A stretch of DNA of 52,928 bases from Acidobacteriota bacterium (GTDB lineage: Bacteria; Acidobacteriota; Blastocatellia; RBC074): NCBI GenBank assembly GCA_018269055.1, contig JAFDVI010000008.1, forward strand, positions 12,935-65,862, read 5' to 3'. The notes under the pieces were generated by a model. That model searched no databases. It saw only the letters and a program-made list of their open reading frames with translations, and was not told the origin of the DNA. How positions within the stretch are numbered: the stretch's first letter is position 1; every line of letters begins with the position of its first letter. A program made the translations under genes and the position numbers. Shown piece after piece: positions 25,622 to 34,880 of this stretch.

Positions 25622-26521
25622 TTAATTCCTCCAGAGTTCGTATGGTGTAGTGTCGCTGGCGAGTTGAGCAGTCAGTTTCGGCCAGGGCGGACAGGTATAT
25701 CCTGTCGCCCGGCGGAACTTGTTGCCCACCATGCTGCGGTCGCAACGAAAGGTTTCATCCGGAACGATTTCCACATCCAGTTTGTATGCGTCGCGCAACA
25801 AACAAAGCAGATCGTATTTCGAGATGGTTTGACTGGTTACCTGATAAAGCCCCGACAATTGCGGGTGATACTGAATGACGTCGCCGATCACTTCGGCCAG
25901 ATGATTGGTGGTTACGCCCGAATACAGCGCGTTCCTGAATCCTTTCACCTGCGTTCGTTGCTGATTCAGAAACCATTCCAGCAGCGAACCGCAGTGGAAC
26001 AGCTCTCTGCCGATGATGGATGTGCGCAAAGTCACAGCGTTTTCAGTTGTGACCTCTCCCAAATACTTGGACTTCCCGTAAAGGTCTTCAGCGTCTGAAA
26101 AATCGTCTTCCGCGTAACCGCCATCGGTTCTGTTGCCTTTGCCGCTAAATACGCAATCCGTGCTGATATGAATCAACCTGCCATTCCACGATGCGCACTG
26201 TTTGGCCAGCCAATGAGGCAGCAGAGAGTTGACCGTAATGCTGGGCAATACCGCCTTTGCTTCGGAGCGCTGTTTGATAATCCCGACGCAATTGACGACG
26301 ACTTCCGGGCGATGTTCGGCCAGCATCGTCGCGACAGAGTTCAGGTCTTCGGCATTGATTCCGCCAATCACAGTTTCGGATTGAAGCAGTGAAACTTTGG
26401 CAATTTGCTCGTCGTGCTTTGCTTGCCGGATGGTGCAGTGCGTTTCCGGGAAGCGTTCTTTCAGCACTTGATACACTTTATGGCCAAGCATGCCCGTCCC
26501 GCCGAGTACGAGTACTTTCAT
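25622..26521 (-). CDS. RmlD-like nucleotide-sugar 4-ketoreductase
   Basis: A 299-residue SDR that would reduce the 4-keto sugar made by the neighbouring dehydratase. GGTGMLG at 7-13 binds NAD(P)H and Tyr148/Lys152 (YGKSK) is the catalytic pair; STDCVFSGKG resembles RmlD. CapF/FnlB/WbjC reductases of UDP-L-FucNAc synthesis carry an extra C-terminal cupin domain (about 370 residues), which is absent here. The length instead fits the WbvR/QnlA type that leads to UDP-L-RhaNAc, then UDP-L-QuiNAc after 2-epimerisation. dTDP-4-dehydrorhamnose reductase is a less likely alternative because no rmlABC genes are present. Confidence 0.87.
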   Translation of the reverse strand: MKVLVLGGTGMLGHKVYQVLKERFPETHCTIRQAKHDEQIAKVSLLQSETVIGGINAEDLNSVATMLAEHRPEVVVNCVGIIKQRSEAKAVLPSITVNSLLPHWLAKQCASWNGRLIHISTDCVFSGKGNRTDGGYAEDDFSDAEDLYGKSKYLGEVTTENAVTLRTSIIGRELFHCGSLLEWFLNQQRTQVKGFRNALYSGVTTNHLAEVIGDVIQYHPQLSGLYQVTSQTISKYDLLCLLRDAYKLDVEIVPDETFRCDRSMVGNKFRRATGYTCPPWPKLTAQLASDTTPYELWRN

Positions 26522-26545
26522 AATTCCCCTGATGTGTGTCGTGAT

Positions 26546-27736
26546 TTAGTGGTGGCTTTGCAGCGCTGTATGATTAAGCGCGGCATTGTTTGTTTTGTCG
26601 CGGGCCGTTTCCGCGACTTCGGCCAGATAGGAAAAAGTTTCCCTGGCACAACGTTCCCAGGAATAATGCTGGGCTTGCTGATACGCCTGGTTGGCGCAAG
26701 CTTCCCGCAACTGCGGCGCTTCGATCAACATTTGCAATGCTTCGGCAATTTCCTCTGTCTGTTCGGGATCGAAATAGGTGCCCGCATCCAGCAGCACTTC
26801 CGGCATGGGGCCTCTGTCCGAACAGGCAATCGGCAACCCCGCGGCCATCGCTTCCAACAAGATGTTGGGCAGGTTTTCGCAACTCGAAGCAAAAATGAAT
26901 GCGTCGGCGTTGTGGTAATAATCAGGCAATTTTGTGTACGGCACGTGATCCAGGCGATGAACAAAAATCCCGTTGGGGTCTTCGCGCTGCATTGTTTTTT
27001 CAAGCCGTTTTCCCGATGCCGGGCATTCGGTTCCGCCGATTAAATCCAGCGCCACCGGCAATCCGGATCGGCGAAGTTGCGCCACGGCTTCCACCACATT
27101 CCATTGGTGCTTGTAAGGCTCCACTTTGGATACGTACAGAAATCGAAATGGATTGCTTGCCGAATAAGCAGTAATCGGTTTTTGCGTTCCGGGCTGCCGG
27201 TAAAAGCTACGATTGATGCCGTGCGGGATGACCGGTTGGTTGGTAAAAATTTTGGCCGCCAAACCGACGACACAGCGCGCATATTCGGAAAGAAAAATGA
27301 TTCCGTCTGCATCACGAAAACTCTTGCCTTGGCTCCATCCGAGCAACAACATCTTGAGAAACATCCACGAAGCGCCGTACCGGCGACTTTCTTCAATTTC
27401 GAAAGGAAGCAGATTGTGCGACATCGTGGCAAAGGGATGGAAACTGCCACGATAGGTTCCGCCGGGAACAAACAGAAAATCGCAGTGCCGCCGAGCCAGC
27501 CGGGATAGTTTTGTCATCTGCCAATACGCCCGCACTGGCAGGGATTGATCCAACATAGGTTCGTGAACACGATGCAACCAGGGTTTGTCGGGCAACGATT
27601 CAATGGTCTGTCGCCCCGCCCACACGGTCACGCGGGAAATGCCATGCCGGTGCGGTTCGGCGGCGTTCAATATCTCAAACAGATGAGTCAGCCCGCCTCC
27701 GGTGCGAATGTTGGAAGCATCTATTCCTAAGCGCAT
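26546..27736 (-). CDS. Family 4 glycosyltransferase
   Basis: A 396-residue GT-B enzyme for repeat-unit assembly at the inner membrane. The N-terminal glycine loop (IDASNIRTGGGLTHLFE) and the C-terminal donor-binding region ASSCENLPNILLEAMAAGLPIACSD (E-x7-E motif) are clear. FLYVSKVEPYKHQWNVVEA is typical of GT4 enzymes using UDP- or GDP-sugars. The gene overlaps the preceding acetyltransferase gene by 10 bases and ends 24 bases before the reductase gene. The sugar and linkage cannot be predicted from sequence alone. Confidence 0.88.
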   Translation of the reverse strand: MRLGIDASNIRTGGGLTHLFEILNAAEPHRHGISRVTVWAGRQTIESLPDKPWLHRVHEPMLDQSLPVRAYWQMTKLSRLARRHCDFLFVPGGTYRGSFHPFATMSHNLLPFEIEESRRYGASWMFLKMLLLGWSQGKSFRDADGIIFLSEYARCVVGLAAKIFTNQPVIPHGINRSFYRQPGTQKPITAYSASNPFRFLYVSKVEPYKHQWNVVEAVAQLRRSGLPVALDLIGGTECPASGKRLEKTMQREDPNGIFVHRLDHVPYTKLPDYYHNADAFIFASSCENLPNILLEAMAAGLPIACSDRGPMPEVLLDAGTYFDPEQTEEIAEALQMLIEAPQLREACANQAYQQAQHYSWERCARETFSYLAEVAETARDKTNNAALNHTALQSHH

Positions 27737-28881
27737 GTCAAGCTCCTGCTATTGGCTTCGCGATTCGGCGTGTTGTAAGTCAGGTCAAAATCGCCGTCTA
27801 TGTATTCCCAACTTTGGTCGGTGTTGCTTAAAAACGCTTTTCCCGCAGCATCATCGGCGTGATAGGCGTACCGAAGTTGTTTCAGCACAGGAAGCCACCA
27901 CCGCGCCGTTCGAGCGATTCCCGGATCGCTGGTGACCATCGAAATGATGTCTATGTTTTCCGCCAGCGCCCAGCGAACGATCCCCGCCAGTAAATCTGAG
28001 AGCTTTCCGGGTTCAAACGGGTCAACCCGCAGCGTGAGCAGATGCAGCCGCCGGCAATTGTCTTCTTCCACAATGCGCGCGATGGCAGAACAGCGATTGG
28101 TTCCCGATTGGGGCAAATTCAGCACGAAGTGCTCTTCGGGATCGGGGTGTGCGGCGATTCGCCATTGCAAAAATTCCGGTGACCGTACCGTATGCATTGC
28201 ATCGGAAATGTCCTGTTCATAGAAAGTCGCCAGTTGATCCGTTGTTGCAGGCGAAACGGATAGTTTCACTTTGGGCCATGCGCGTGCTCTCCAAACGATG
28301 CGCGTCGCCAACCCGCCGATGACCGCCAGGGTTTTGACGCCGCTGCCACCGTTCGATTGCATTTCGATTCTTGTTTTGACCTTGGAATGTTTTTCAGGGT
28401 GCAGCAGTAAACTCAGGCCGACTGTGTTCAATTGATCCTTCCACCCGAATTTGGAAATCAGCCTCCACGACAGCTCGTTGGGAAACCCGATTCGCATCGG
28501 ACTCAAGGCCATCGCTTCGCTCAATAAAAAAGCGCCCATGGCCTTCCCTCGGTACCTTGAAAGCACTGCAATGTCGCATAACCAGACCGCCGTGCGCTCT
28601 TCGTTGCCGCATCGCAATGTGAGCGGAATCGTGCCGACGTGTCCAACAACTTCATCCCCTTGCAACATGACAATCGGCGACTTCACCTTTGCGCGATTGT
28701 CCGTTCTGTACAGCCAACGCCAATGACGTTTGAGAAAGGGCGCCCGAGCCGGAAACATCTGTTCGTAAAACGCCTCCAGCGCAGGAACTGGAATGTCATC
28801 GCCCGCCAACATGTTGGCAGCTTTCTCTAAACGTTTGATTCGCGGCGATGACGCCAGATTTTGATTGATCAGGGCAACCAT
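27727..28881 (-). CDS. GNAT-fold acyltransferase
   Basis: A 384-residue protein with an N-terminal GNAT domain. WLCDIAVLSRYRGKAMGAFLL at about 100-120 matches the acyl-CoA-binding strand and loop (R/Q-x-x-G-x-G/A variant RGKAMG). The C-terminal half (about 210-370) looks like a second, degenerate GNAT-like fold (HLLTLRVDPFE, then LSDLLAGIVRWA), a layout seen in exopolysaccharide clusters. It probably acylates an amino sugar or the polymer. It starts three bases after the deacetylase stop with GGAGAG upstream. Substrate unknown. Confidence 0.75.
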   Translation of the reverse strand: MVALINQNLASSPRIKRLEKAANMLAGDDIPVPALEAFYEQMFPARAPFLKRHWRWLYRTDNRAKVKSPIVMLQGDEVVGHVGTIPLTLRCGNEERTAVWLCDIAVLSRYRGKAMGAFLLSEAMALSPMRIGFPNELSWRLISKFGWKDQLNTVGLSLLLHPEKHSKVKTRIEMQSNGGSGVKTLAVIGGLATRIVWRARAWPKVKLSVSPATTDQLATFYEQDISDAMHTVRSPEFLQWRIAAHPDPEEHFVLNLPQSGTNRCSAIARIVEEDNCRRLHLLTLRVDPFEPGKLSDLLAGIVRWALAENIDIISMVTSDPGIARTARWWLPVLKQLRYAYHADDAAGKAFLSNTDQSWEYIDGDFDLTYNTPNREANSRSLTCA

Positions 28882-28884
28882 GAT

Positions 28885-29811
28885 TTATCTCTCCTGAAGT
28901 TGTGCGTTGATGACAGGCGATTGAATTCGGCCTGTCCATCCGTCGGGCCAATGATTACTTTTCGCGGAAGCCGCCTCGCTGTTCGCTGTCAAAAAATACC
29001 GAACGTGGCTCAGCGGCCAATTAGCCGCAACGTAATCCCTCCGTATGCAGAGTTTGCTCACCTCCGGCTCAGGTTTCGCCACGTGACATCCGCGTTCCGC
29101 TGAAGCGCAGGATTGAAAGCCCGCCCGAAACACAGTCCTGACGGCATCGGCTGTCATTCGGGAAAACAATCCTTCCGGCCACGCAAAATGTTTGACGCCG
29201 CCCAACTGCCGGGTCAGAAATTCGTAGGAATCCGAAACTTCGTCTTCAACCTGCTGGGCAGAAATTCTGGATAAAACGTGATGCGACATCGTGTGGCTGC
29301 CGATTTCGTGCCCGGTTGCCAGCAACTGATCCACATCGTCCCAAGTCAGCAACTCAGTCGGTGGCAAGGTCAACCTGCGAACACAAAACTCTTTGAGTAG
29401 TTGAGGATCGGTTTCTCCAACCATCGAAGGGCAAATGAAAAAACAGCCCGACACGCCGAATTCATCCATGATCCGCGCGGCCCGCAAACAGTTTCTCAGC
29501 CCGTCATCGAAGCTGATGCAGATATAAGGACGATCAATTTCTCCGCGCCACAATTTTTCGACCGCGTCGGAATAACTGATCAGAGTGTGCCGTCGGCTCA
29601 GGTAATGCAGCAGGCGCCGAAAGCCTGATTCTTCATCCTGAAAAATGTGATGCAGGTAGAGGAACTGAATCCTGTTTCTGTCCAGCGACGACATTTTTCC
29701 GCTGAGCCAGTAGAGCCCTCCCAATGAACTGAGCGCCACGTATCTGACCAAACGCCGCGCTCCGTATTCAGCTTCTGCGCCATAAGGCGATTTATATTCC
29801 CTGATTTCCAC
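28885..29811 (-). CDS. Polysaccharide deacetylase (NodB homology)
   Basis: A 308-residue CE4-type enzyme that would remove N-acetyl groups from an amino-sugar polymer or precursor. The NodB motifs are present: FDDG in CISFDDGLRNC (motif 1) and HTMSHH (motif 2, HxxxH type) after TGHEIGS. FAWPEGLFS probably represents motif 3. A GTG at 29811, ten bases after AGGAG, follows the upstream glycosyltransferase stop by 17 bases; a longer frame from 29901 would overlap that gene by 73 bases and is unlikely. No signal peptide is evident, but a short hydrophobic stretch near residues 20-35 (YVALSSLGGLYWL) may associate it with the membrane. Confidence 0.85.
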   Translation of the reverse strand: MEIREYKSPYGAEAEYGARRLVRYVALSSLGGLYWLSGKMSSLDRNRIQFLYLHHIFQDEESGFRRLLHYLSRRHTLISYSDAVEKLWRGEIDRPYICISFDDGLRNCLRAARIMDEFGVSGCFFICPSMVGETDPQLLKEFCVRRLTLPPTELLTWDDVDQLLATGHEIGSHTMSHHVLSRISAQQVEDEVSDSYEFLTRQLGGVKHFAWPEGLFSRMTADAVRTVFRAGFQSCASAERGCHVAKPEPEVSKLCIRRDYVAANWPLSHVRYFLTANSEAASAKSNHWPDGWTGRIQSPVINAQLQER

Positions 29812-29828
29812 GATTGCCCGGCTCCTGT

Positions 29829-31016
29829 TCAATTCAATTCGATTATCAACTGGCGCAAATCCGCTTGATTCAGCAACAACGATTCGTAGGTTTGTTCCCA
29901 ACGTTTGGTGATGGCGCGAACATCAAAACGCTCCAAAACGCGCTGCAATCCTTTTCGCCCCATCGCTTCGCGCAAGTCCGTATCCTCAACCAATCGGCAA
30001 ATGCTTTCGGCAAAAGCTTCCGCGTCTCCGGCTCGGACCAGAAACCCAACCTCGCCATCGGCGATCACTTCCGGCACGCCGCCCACGGCTGTCGCAACGA
30101 TGGGTTTGGACATTGCCATCGCTTCGACCAATGTCCTGCCGAATGTTTCGATGTGCGAAGAACTGACCAGCACATCGAACCCGCCAAGAATTGATGAAAG
30201 GTCTTCGACGGGCTGATGAAAAGTGATCAATTCGGTCAGATTCAGACGCCGCATTTGCGCTTCGATTTGCCGAAAGTATTCCATATCGCTTTCCAGGAAA
30301 CCCGGTTGCCCGACAATGTGGAATCGGACGTGCGCGTGTTTGTCGGCGACGATCCGGGCGGATTGAAGAAACAACTCGAAGTTTTTGATCGGAACCAGCC
30401 GCCCGACGATTCCCACGCGGAAGGTTCCTTTGAAATTCGTTTCGGCAAGTGGATCGGCAACCTGCGGCCTGAGATGAAAATCCGTGCCGCAATGAAAAAC
30501 CGCCGATTTGGTTTCCTCCAACCCTTCCTCCAACAATTGGGCACGACGGATTCCCGTCACCGCCGCCACCATCGCCGCGCGCTTAAAGCACCATTTCATC
30601 ACCAGGCGAAAGTGAAGCGGGTACAGATTGAATCCGGAATCCAGCCAAATGACTTTAAGGTTGGGTTGAAGGAGTTTGGCCAGGCTGGCCGCAAAAAAAA
30701 GCATCCCATCAAACGTGTGTATCACCTGCACCCCTTCTTTTTTTGCCAGCCTGATAATTTCACGCGTCACTGCAAACAAATCGCGTATCGTTCCAAACGG
30801 TTGGCCGCTGCTGTACCGCAGATATTCTCCCTTGCCCACGGCCTGCACCCGTACGTTTTGCTCTGCCAGCAATCTGGGCAATTCGCCTCCCGGAGAACAG
30901 ATCACAATCGGTTCAAACTTTTCCCGGTCAATGTTTTTTGCGATGTCCAGCAGTGTGTGTTGCACCCCGCCAAAAGCTCCGGTGTGTTGACAGGTCAAAA
31001 TGATCGGCGTTGTCAT
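29829..31016 (-). CDS. Family 4 glycosyltransferase
   Basis: A 395-residue GT-B enzyme. The N-terminus has TCQHTGAFGGVQHTLLDIA (glycine-rich acceptor loop) and the donor domain shows VGIVGRLVPIKNFELFL and SSSHIETFGRTLVEAMAMSKP with the E-x7-E pair, followed by GGVPEVI. It belongs to the broad WaaB/PimB-like group. It is placed between the Wzy-like gene and the deacetylase in the same transcript. It should add one sugar of the repeat unit in the cytoplasm; which one is not visible from sequence. Confidence 0.88.
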   Translation of the reverse strand: MTTPIILTCQHTGAFGGVQHTLLDIAKNIDREKFEPIVICSPGGELPRLLAEQNVRVQAVGKGEYLRYSSGQPFGTIRDLFAVTREIIRLAKKEGVQVIHTFDGMLFFAASLAKLLQPNLKVIWLDSGFNLYPLHFRLVMKWCFKRAAMVAAVTGIRRAQLLEEGLEETKSAVFHCGTDFHLRPQVADPLAETNFKGTFRVGIVGRLVPIKNFELFLQSARIVADKHAHVRFHIVGQPGFLESDMEYFRQIEAQMRRLNLTELITFHQPVEDLSSILGGFDVLVSSSHIETFGRTLVEAMAMSKPIVATAVGGVPEVIADGEVGFLVRAGDAEAFAESICRLVEDTDLREAMGRKGLQRVLERFDVRAITKRWEQTYESLLLNQADLRQLIIELN

Positions 31017-31054
31017 ACGATTGATTTTCCTTCGGTTGATTCTTCTCTTTGGCT

Positions 31055-32566
31055 TTAATTGGCCTGAGCTGGCCGCAGCCCCGACGGGCGTTTTCCTGTT
31101 AGCTCGGTTTTGTACAGCTTGCTAACAAAACAAAGTGCTCCTGCGGCCAGCCAGAAAACAGAAGTCGAAGGCACCGACTCCATAAAATCCACGAACAGAA
31201 AGATGGTCAGCAAACCGGTAATACTTGCCGTCGCCCAGATCACCATATCGCGCAACCAGGGGTCGCGCACGACTTTGATGAGCTTGCGGGCAAGCCTCAG
31301 CACGGAAATGACGAACGCCAAAAAGGCTGCCAGCAAAGGGAATCCGCCTTGAACCATAAATTTCAGGTAGTTGTTATCCGTGACCGACAGAATGTTGTTA
31401 GCCCCCAATCCGCCAGAGGCATCAAACAACGTATTCGGATCGTATTGCAGGTTGCCGTAAGAATCTGTTTCCGCGCTCGATTCAAACAAGTGCGCTCCGC
31501 CGACTGTTCCCAACCCCATTCCAAACGGATTGGACAAAACGTGTTGAAACACCAGCGGCCAGTAACTCAATCGGATCAGGAAGGATTCGTTGCTGGTTGC
31601 GGCTTCCTGCATGGAAGAAGACATAAAAAGGCTTTTGGCCTGCAGCGCAATGAGCAACAAAACAACCATCGCCATTGCGCACAAAACCGCTTTCACCTTG
31701 TCGCGCAGGTAAAGAGCCACAAAGCCGCTGATTGCCAGAGCCAGCCAAATCGTGCGACTAAAAGTCAGCAATACACAGGCAGGGATCGCCGCCATCATCA
31801 CCAGGCGAAACAGCCAGGAGAATTTTTTTGACGGCCACAGGTTGAGCTGAAAAAAGAGTAGAAACAGCGGAATCAAATACCCGCCAAAATCGGGACGGCT
31901 GGCAAATGTTGAAACCGCGCCGAATTCATCAAATCGTCCCATTCGCTGCATCACGCTGCCGCCTGCGTTGCGATACGGAACATCAAACAACGTGAAATAC
32001 TGCACCGCGCCATACACCACCGTTATCGCTCCGACAATTGCGAAGGCCCGTAACAGATTGCGAAACTGTTCCGGCGTTTCGATCATGTTCGCAGCCAACA
32101 CAATGATCAGCGGGTAAATCACCATGCATCGAAGCTGCAAAATGGCTCGAAGTGGATCAGGAGATAATGGAACCAGCAGCACGGCAACGGAAATGAAGCC
32201 GAGCAGGCAATAAATTACAGAGTTGACATACAGGTTGCGACGAAAATACCGAAGGGTGAATGACGCAATGATAATGACCATCAGCACGTCTTTACAGACT
32301 GCGATTGCCGGGATGCTTCCCCCAAACACATCGCTCAACAACGACTGAAAAGGCAAATACAGAAAAGCCATCAACAACACGTCGCGCGGATTGATTGCCA
32401 ACAGTGTCGCCAGAACACTCAGTGCCCCCAATGCCGCCAGCGGAATCCAATAACTTTCAATCACCAACAGGCTGATAAAAAGTGGCAGGGACACTCCGGC
32501 AAGGAGCAACAACATCTGTCCCTTTCCCTGTGCGTCCTTACTTCTGATTGTGAGTGTCCCTACCAT
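31055..32566 (-). CDS. Wzy-like O-antigen/exopolysaccharide polymerase
   Basis: A 503-residue integral membrane protein with about 12 hydrophobic segments and the Wzy_C-type periplasmic loop: RLSYWPLVFQHVLSNPFGMG at the entry and DNNYLKFMVQGGFPLL after the loop. LTFSRTIWLAL before it is the usual arginine-containing segment. It probably polymerises repeat units on the periplasmic side. The gene order flippase, methyltransferase, polymerase supports this. The first 17 residues are hydrophilic, and the last 15 are a short cytoplasmic tail. The other O-antigen-ligase-like protein at 20405-21877 could be the real polymerase instead. Confidence 0.85.
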   Translation of the reverse strand: MVGTLTIRSKDAQGKGQMLLLLAGVSLPLFISLLVIESYWIPLAALGALSVLATLLAINPRDVLLMAFLYLPFQSLLSDVFGGSIPAIAVCKDVLMVIIIASFTLRYFRRNLYVNSVIYCLLGFISVAVLLVPLSPDPLRAILQLRCMVIYPLIIVLAANMIETPEQFRNLLRAFAIVGAITVVYGAVQYFTLFDVPYRNAGGSVMQRMGRFDEFGAVSTFASRPDFGGYLIPLFLLFFQLNLWPSKKFSWLFRLVMMAAIPACVLLTFSRTIWLALAISGFVALYLRDKVKAVLCAMAMVVLLLIALQAKSLFMSSSMQEAATSNESFLIRLSYWPLVFQHVLSNPFGMGLGTVGGAHLFESSAETDSYGNLQYDPNTLFDASGGLGANNILSVTDNNYLKFMVQGGFPLLAAFLAFVISVLRLARKLIKVVRDPWLRDMVIWATASITGLLTIFLFVDFMESVPSTSVFWLAAGALCFVSKLYKTELTGKRPSGLRPAQAN

Positions 32567-32594
32567 AAAAAATGCTCCGCGTTGTCGTCAGTGG

Positions 32595-33305
32595 TTACTC
32601 TGCGTTGAGAATGTCAGCCAATTTCCACAATCCAAGGCTTTTATCCGAATATCTGCCGCCGTCTTCGGTGCAATGTTCGTTGATCAACCTCAGCGGCGGA
32701 GGCAGGTTGAAAGGCGGTAACTGGAAATTGATCGGCCTCCATTCACCGGTCAGGATGTCTTCGTTTTCCACCGTGTCCGGGAAAGTCGTCATCAACAGGT
32801 ATTGCGAACCGCTGGCTTTGAACTTGGCCAGCGCCGATTGGCAATCTTTCGATGACAAATGCACCAGCGCGTCTCTGGAAAAAACTAGATCCACGCAGGG
32901 CAAACTGTCTCTGGTAATGTCCCGGCACATAAAGCGGCGATTGGCATTGGCGTGGTTGCGCGTGTGTCGTTCGATCAGTTCCCTGACAACATCAACGCCG
33001 ATATAGGTTTTTACCTTCAACTCAACCCGCTGCATCCAGAAAAAATCGCCGCATGGAGCATCCAGCATGGTTTGGACTTCCAGTTCCTTGATCAACGCCG
33101 GAATCTCGCGCGAAATGACGGCTGTCTGAACCAGATCCGATCCCGGTCCGGAAATCATTTCCTGGTCGCGCTTGGGTTCGAAGTAAAGCTGCGTAAAGAC
33201 GGATTTGAGCGATCTGTTTCGATAGCGAATGCCGCGAATGGCTTTCAATAATTTGGGTGATGTCCGGGCCCTGACAAAATCTATGACTGCATTTTCAGAA
33301 TCCAT
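32595..33305 (-). CDS. Class I SAM-dependent methyltransferase
   Basis: A 236-residue methyltransferase. Motif I is MLDAPCGDFFWM (DAPCGDF at 82-88); YIGVDVV supplies the acidic residue for the ribose of SAM, and LVFSRDALVHLS is the post-II segment. Its place between flippase and polymerase genes suggests it methylates a sugar of the repeat unit or caps the chain. A strong ribosome binding site (AGGAGG) lies about eight bases upstream of the ATG. No acceptor can be named. Confidence 0.82.
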   Translation of the reverse strand: MDSENAVIDFVRARTSPKLLKAIRGIRYRNRSLKSVFTQLYFEPKRDQEMISGPGSDLVQTAVISREIPALIKELEVQTMLDAPCGDFFWMQRVELKVKTYIGVDVVRELIERHTRNHANANRRFMCRDITRDSLPCVDLVFSRDALVHLSSKDCQSALAKFKASGSQYLLMTTFPDTVENEDILTGEWRPINFQLPPFNLPPPLRLINEHCTEDGGRYSDKSLGLWKLADILNAE

Positions 33306-33320
33306 GACCGATCCTCCTAT

Positions 33321-34865
33321 TTAAGTTGAGGTTGGAAAACCTGTTGCCAATAATTTGGCCGCGCCCTTGAGTAATTGCTCGCGTTCGCCGCCGCCAAGAA
33401 TCCAGAACCATTCCACACCGGCCAAACCAACCAGCACCCCTGCGCTGGCGACGTAGGCGATGACTCCCTGCAAGTTGAAAAAGATGATTGCGGCCAAACC
33501 AAAACTCAGCATCGTCAGGGCGATCAGCCGGACGATTCCGTCATATTTCACCTTCAAAACCAGATGCCCGTACATGCATACGCCGATCAGGTAAAGCGAG
33601 TATGTCGAAGCAAAGGCCGTTGCACACCCCGCCGCTCCCCAGCGCGGAATGACAATCAACCCCGTCACACCAAACGCCGTCACCCAGCCAAAGGTGATCA
33701 TCAGGTTATGCCACATTCGCCCGGAAGCGATGATTGCCGTATTCATCAACCCGACCAATAGCATCAGCAATGCCGTCAAGCTCAGCGCCAGCGTCAACGG
33801 AGCAGCCATCAAATATGCCGTGCCAAACAACGCGTGAATGATCAGCGGCGAAAACAAGGCGAGCGCCAACGCTAGTGGCATCGAAAACACCCACATTGCT
33901 CGCAGATTGGCGGTGACCATTGCCCTGAAGATTTCCGATTGCTCTGCGGCGTGCGCTTCGGACAAGAAAGTCATCGCCGGCGTGTAAAGGTTCATCGGAA
34001 TCAGAAACGTCGCTTGAGACAGCGTATATGCGACGCCAAGCAAGCCCACTTGTTGGAATCCGGCGTGGCGAGCAACCATCGTGCTGGCCCACCAGTACGC
34101 AGGAATATTCAGCAGCGTCATCAACAATGTGGGCAAAATAAACGAACCGATAGCACCCAAAATCTCACGCGAAAATACGGGACGAACGCCTTTCGGAAAC
34201 CGATTGCGCAACAACCCGGCTCCGACGTACCCAATCAACGCAAGCCCAAGTGCGCTGGCGAGCACTTGTCCCGCCAATGCTCCGGTCAATCCCGCCAACC
34301 AAACTCCGACCCACGCAAAGACCAGCAGAGCGAGATTCCTGGCCACCTGAATCAGGTTGTACGACTTGAAATCCTGCAATCCGGCGATCGCGCTGGCTCC
34401 CAGGCTGAACAAGGTCAATGTCATCATCAGTACGGCGCAAATCCTGAACACGCCGCTCAAGGCAGCGTCGCGATACACGTGAACGGCAATCCAGCCGGAC
34501 GATAAAAAGAACCCTGCGCAAAACACTGCCAGCGCCCCTGAAGTGACCATCAGCGCGTCGGCCAAAATCGCTCCACTGCGTTCCCGGTCGGCGACGTAAT
34601 ATTGAGGAACCAGTTTATGAAGCGCCGAATTCTGGCCCAACCCAAAAACTGCAATCACAATTGCCGACAGCGACATCACAACGGAATACACACCGTAATC
34701 AACAGGGCCTAATCTCCGCGCAATCACCATCGGGGTCATTCCGTAAAGCGCCTGGCTGATGCCGCCCAACACGCCCGAATACAGCGCTGCCCGAAGGTAG
34801 CGGCGACGAATGTCCTGACGTGCAGCAACGTTCGCGGGCTTTTGTATTCCTGTTACGGCTGTCAT
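33321..34865 (-). CDS. Wzx-type oligosaccharide flippase
   Basis: A 514-residue integral membrane protein with about 14 predicted membrane segments and no large loops, in the MATE/MVF-like polysaccharide transporter superfamily. The N-terminal YSGVLGGISQALYGMTPMVIARRLGPVDYGVYSVV is typical of Wzx proteins, with the arginine pair and YG motif after the second helix. It should flip undecaprenyl-linked repeat units to the periplasm for the Wzy-like polymerase. It lies between two methyltransferase genes with 15-base gaps. It is the only flippase in the locus. Confidence 0.9.
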   Translation of the reverse strand: MTAVTGIQKPANVAARQDIRRRYLRAALYSGVLGGISQALYGMTPMVIARRLGPVDYGVYSVVMSLSAIVIAVFGLGQNSALHKLVPQYYVADRERSGAILADALMVTSGALAVFCAGFFLSSGWIAVHVYRDAALSGVFRICAVLMMTLTLFSLGASAIAGLQDFKSYNLIQVARNLALLVFAWVGVWLAGLTGALAGQVLASALGLALIGYVGAGLLRNRFPKGVRPVFSREILGAIGSFILPTLLMTLLNIPAYWWASTMVARHAGFQQVGLLGVAYTLSQATFLIPMNLYTPAMTFLSEAHAAEQSEIFRAMVTANLRAMWVFSMPLALALALFSPLIIHALFGTAYLMAAPLTLALSLTALLMLLVGLMNTAIIASGRMWHNLMITFGWVTAFGVTGLIVIPRWGAAGCATAFASTYSLYLIGVCMYGHLVLKVKYDGIVRLIALTMLSFGLAAIIFFNLQGVIAYVASAGVLVGLAGVEWFWILGGGEREQLLKGAAKLLATGFPTST

Positions 34866-34880
34866 GAGGTTTGCGCGGTG

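Noticed and set aside
25620..25745. N-terminal extension of the 4,6-dehydratase
   Set aside because: It overlaps the reductase gene; the GTG at 25619 has a good ribosome binding site and starts the Rossmann fold.
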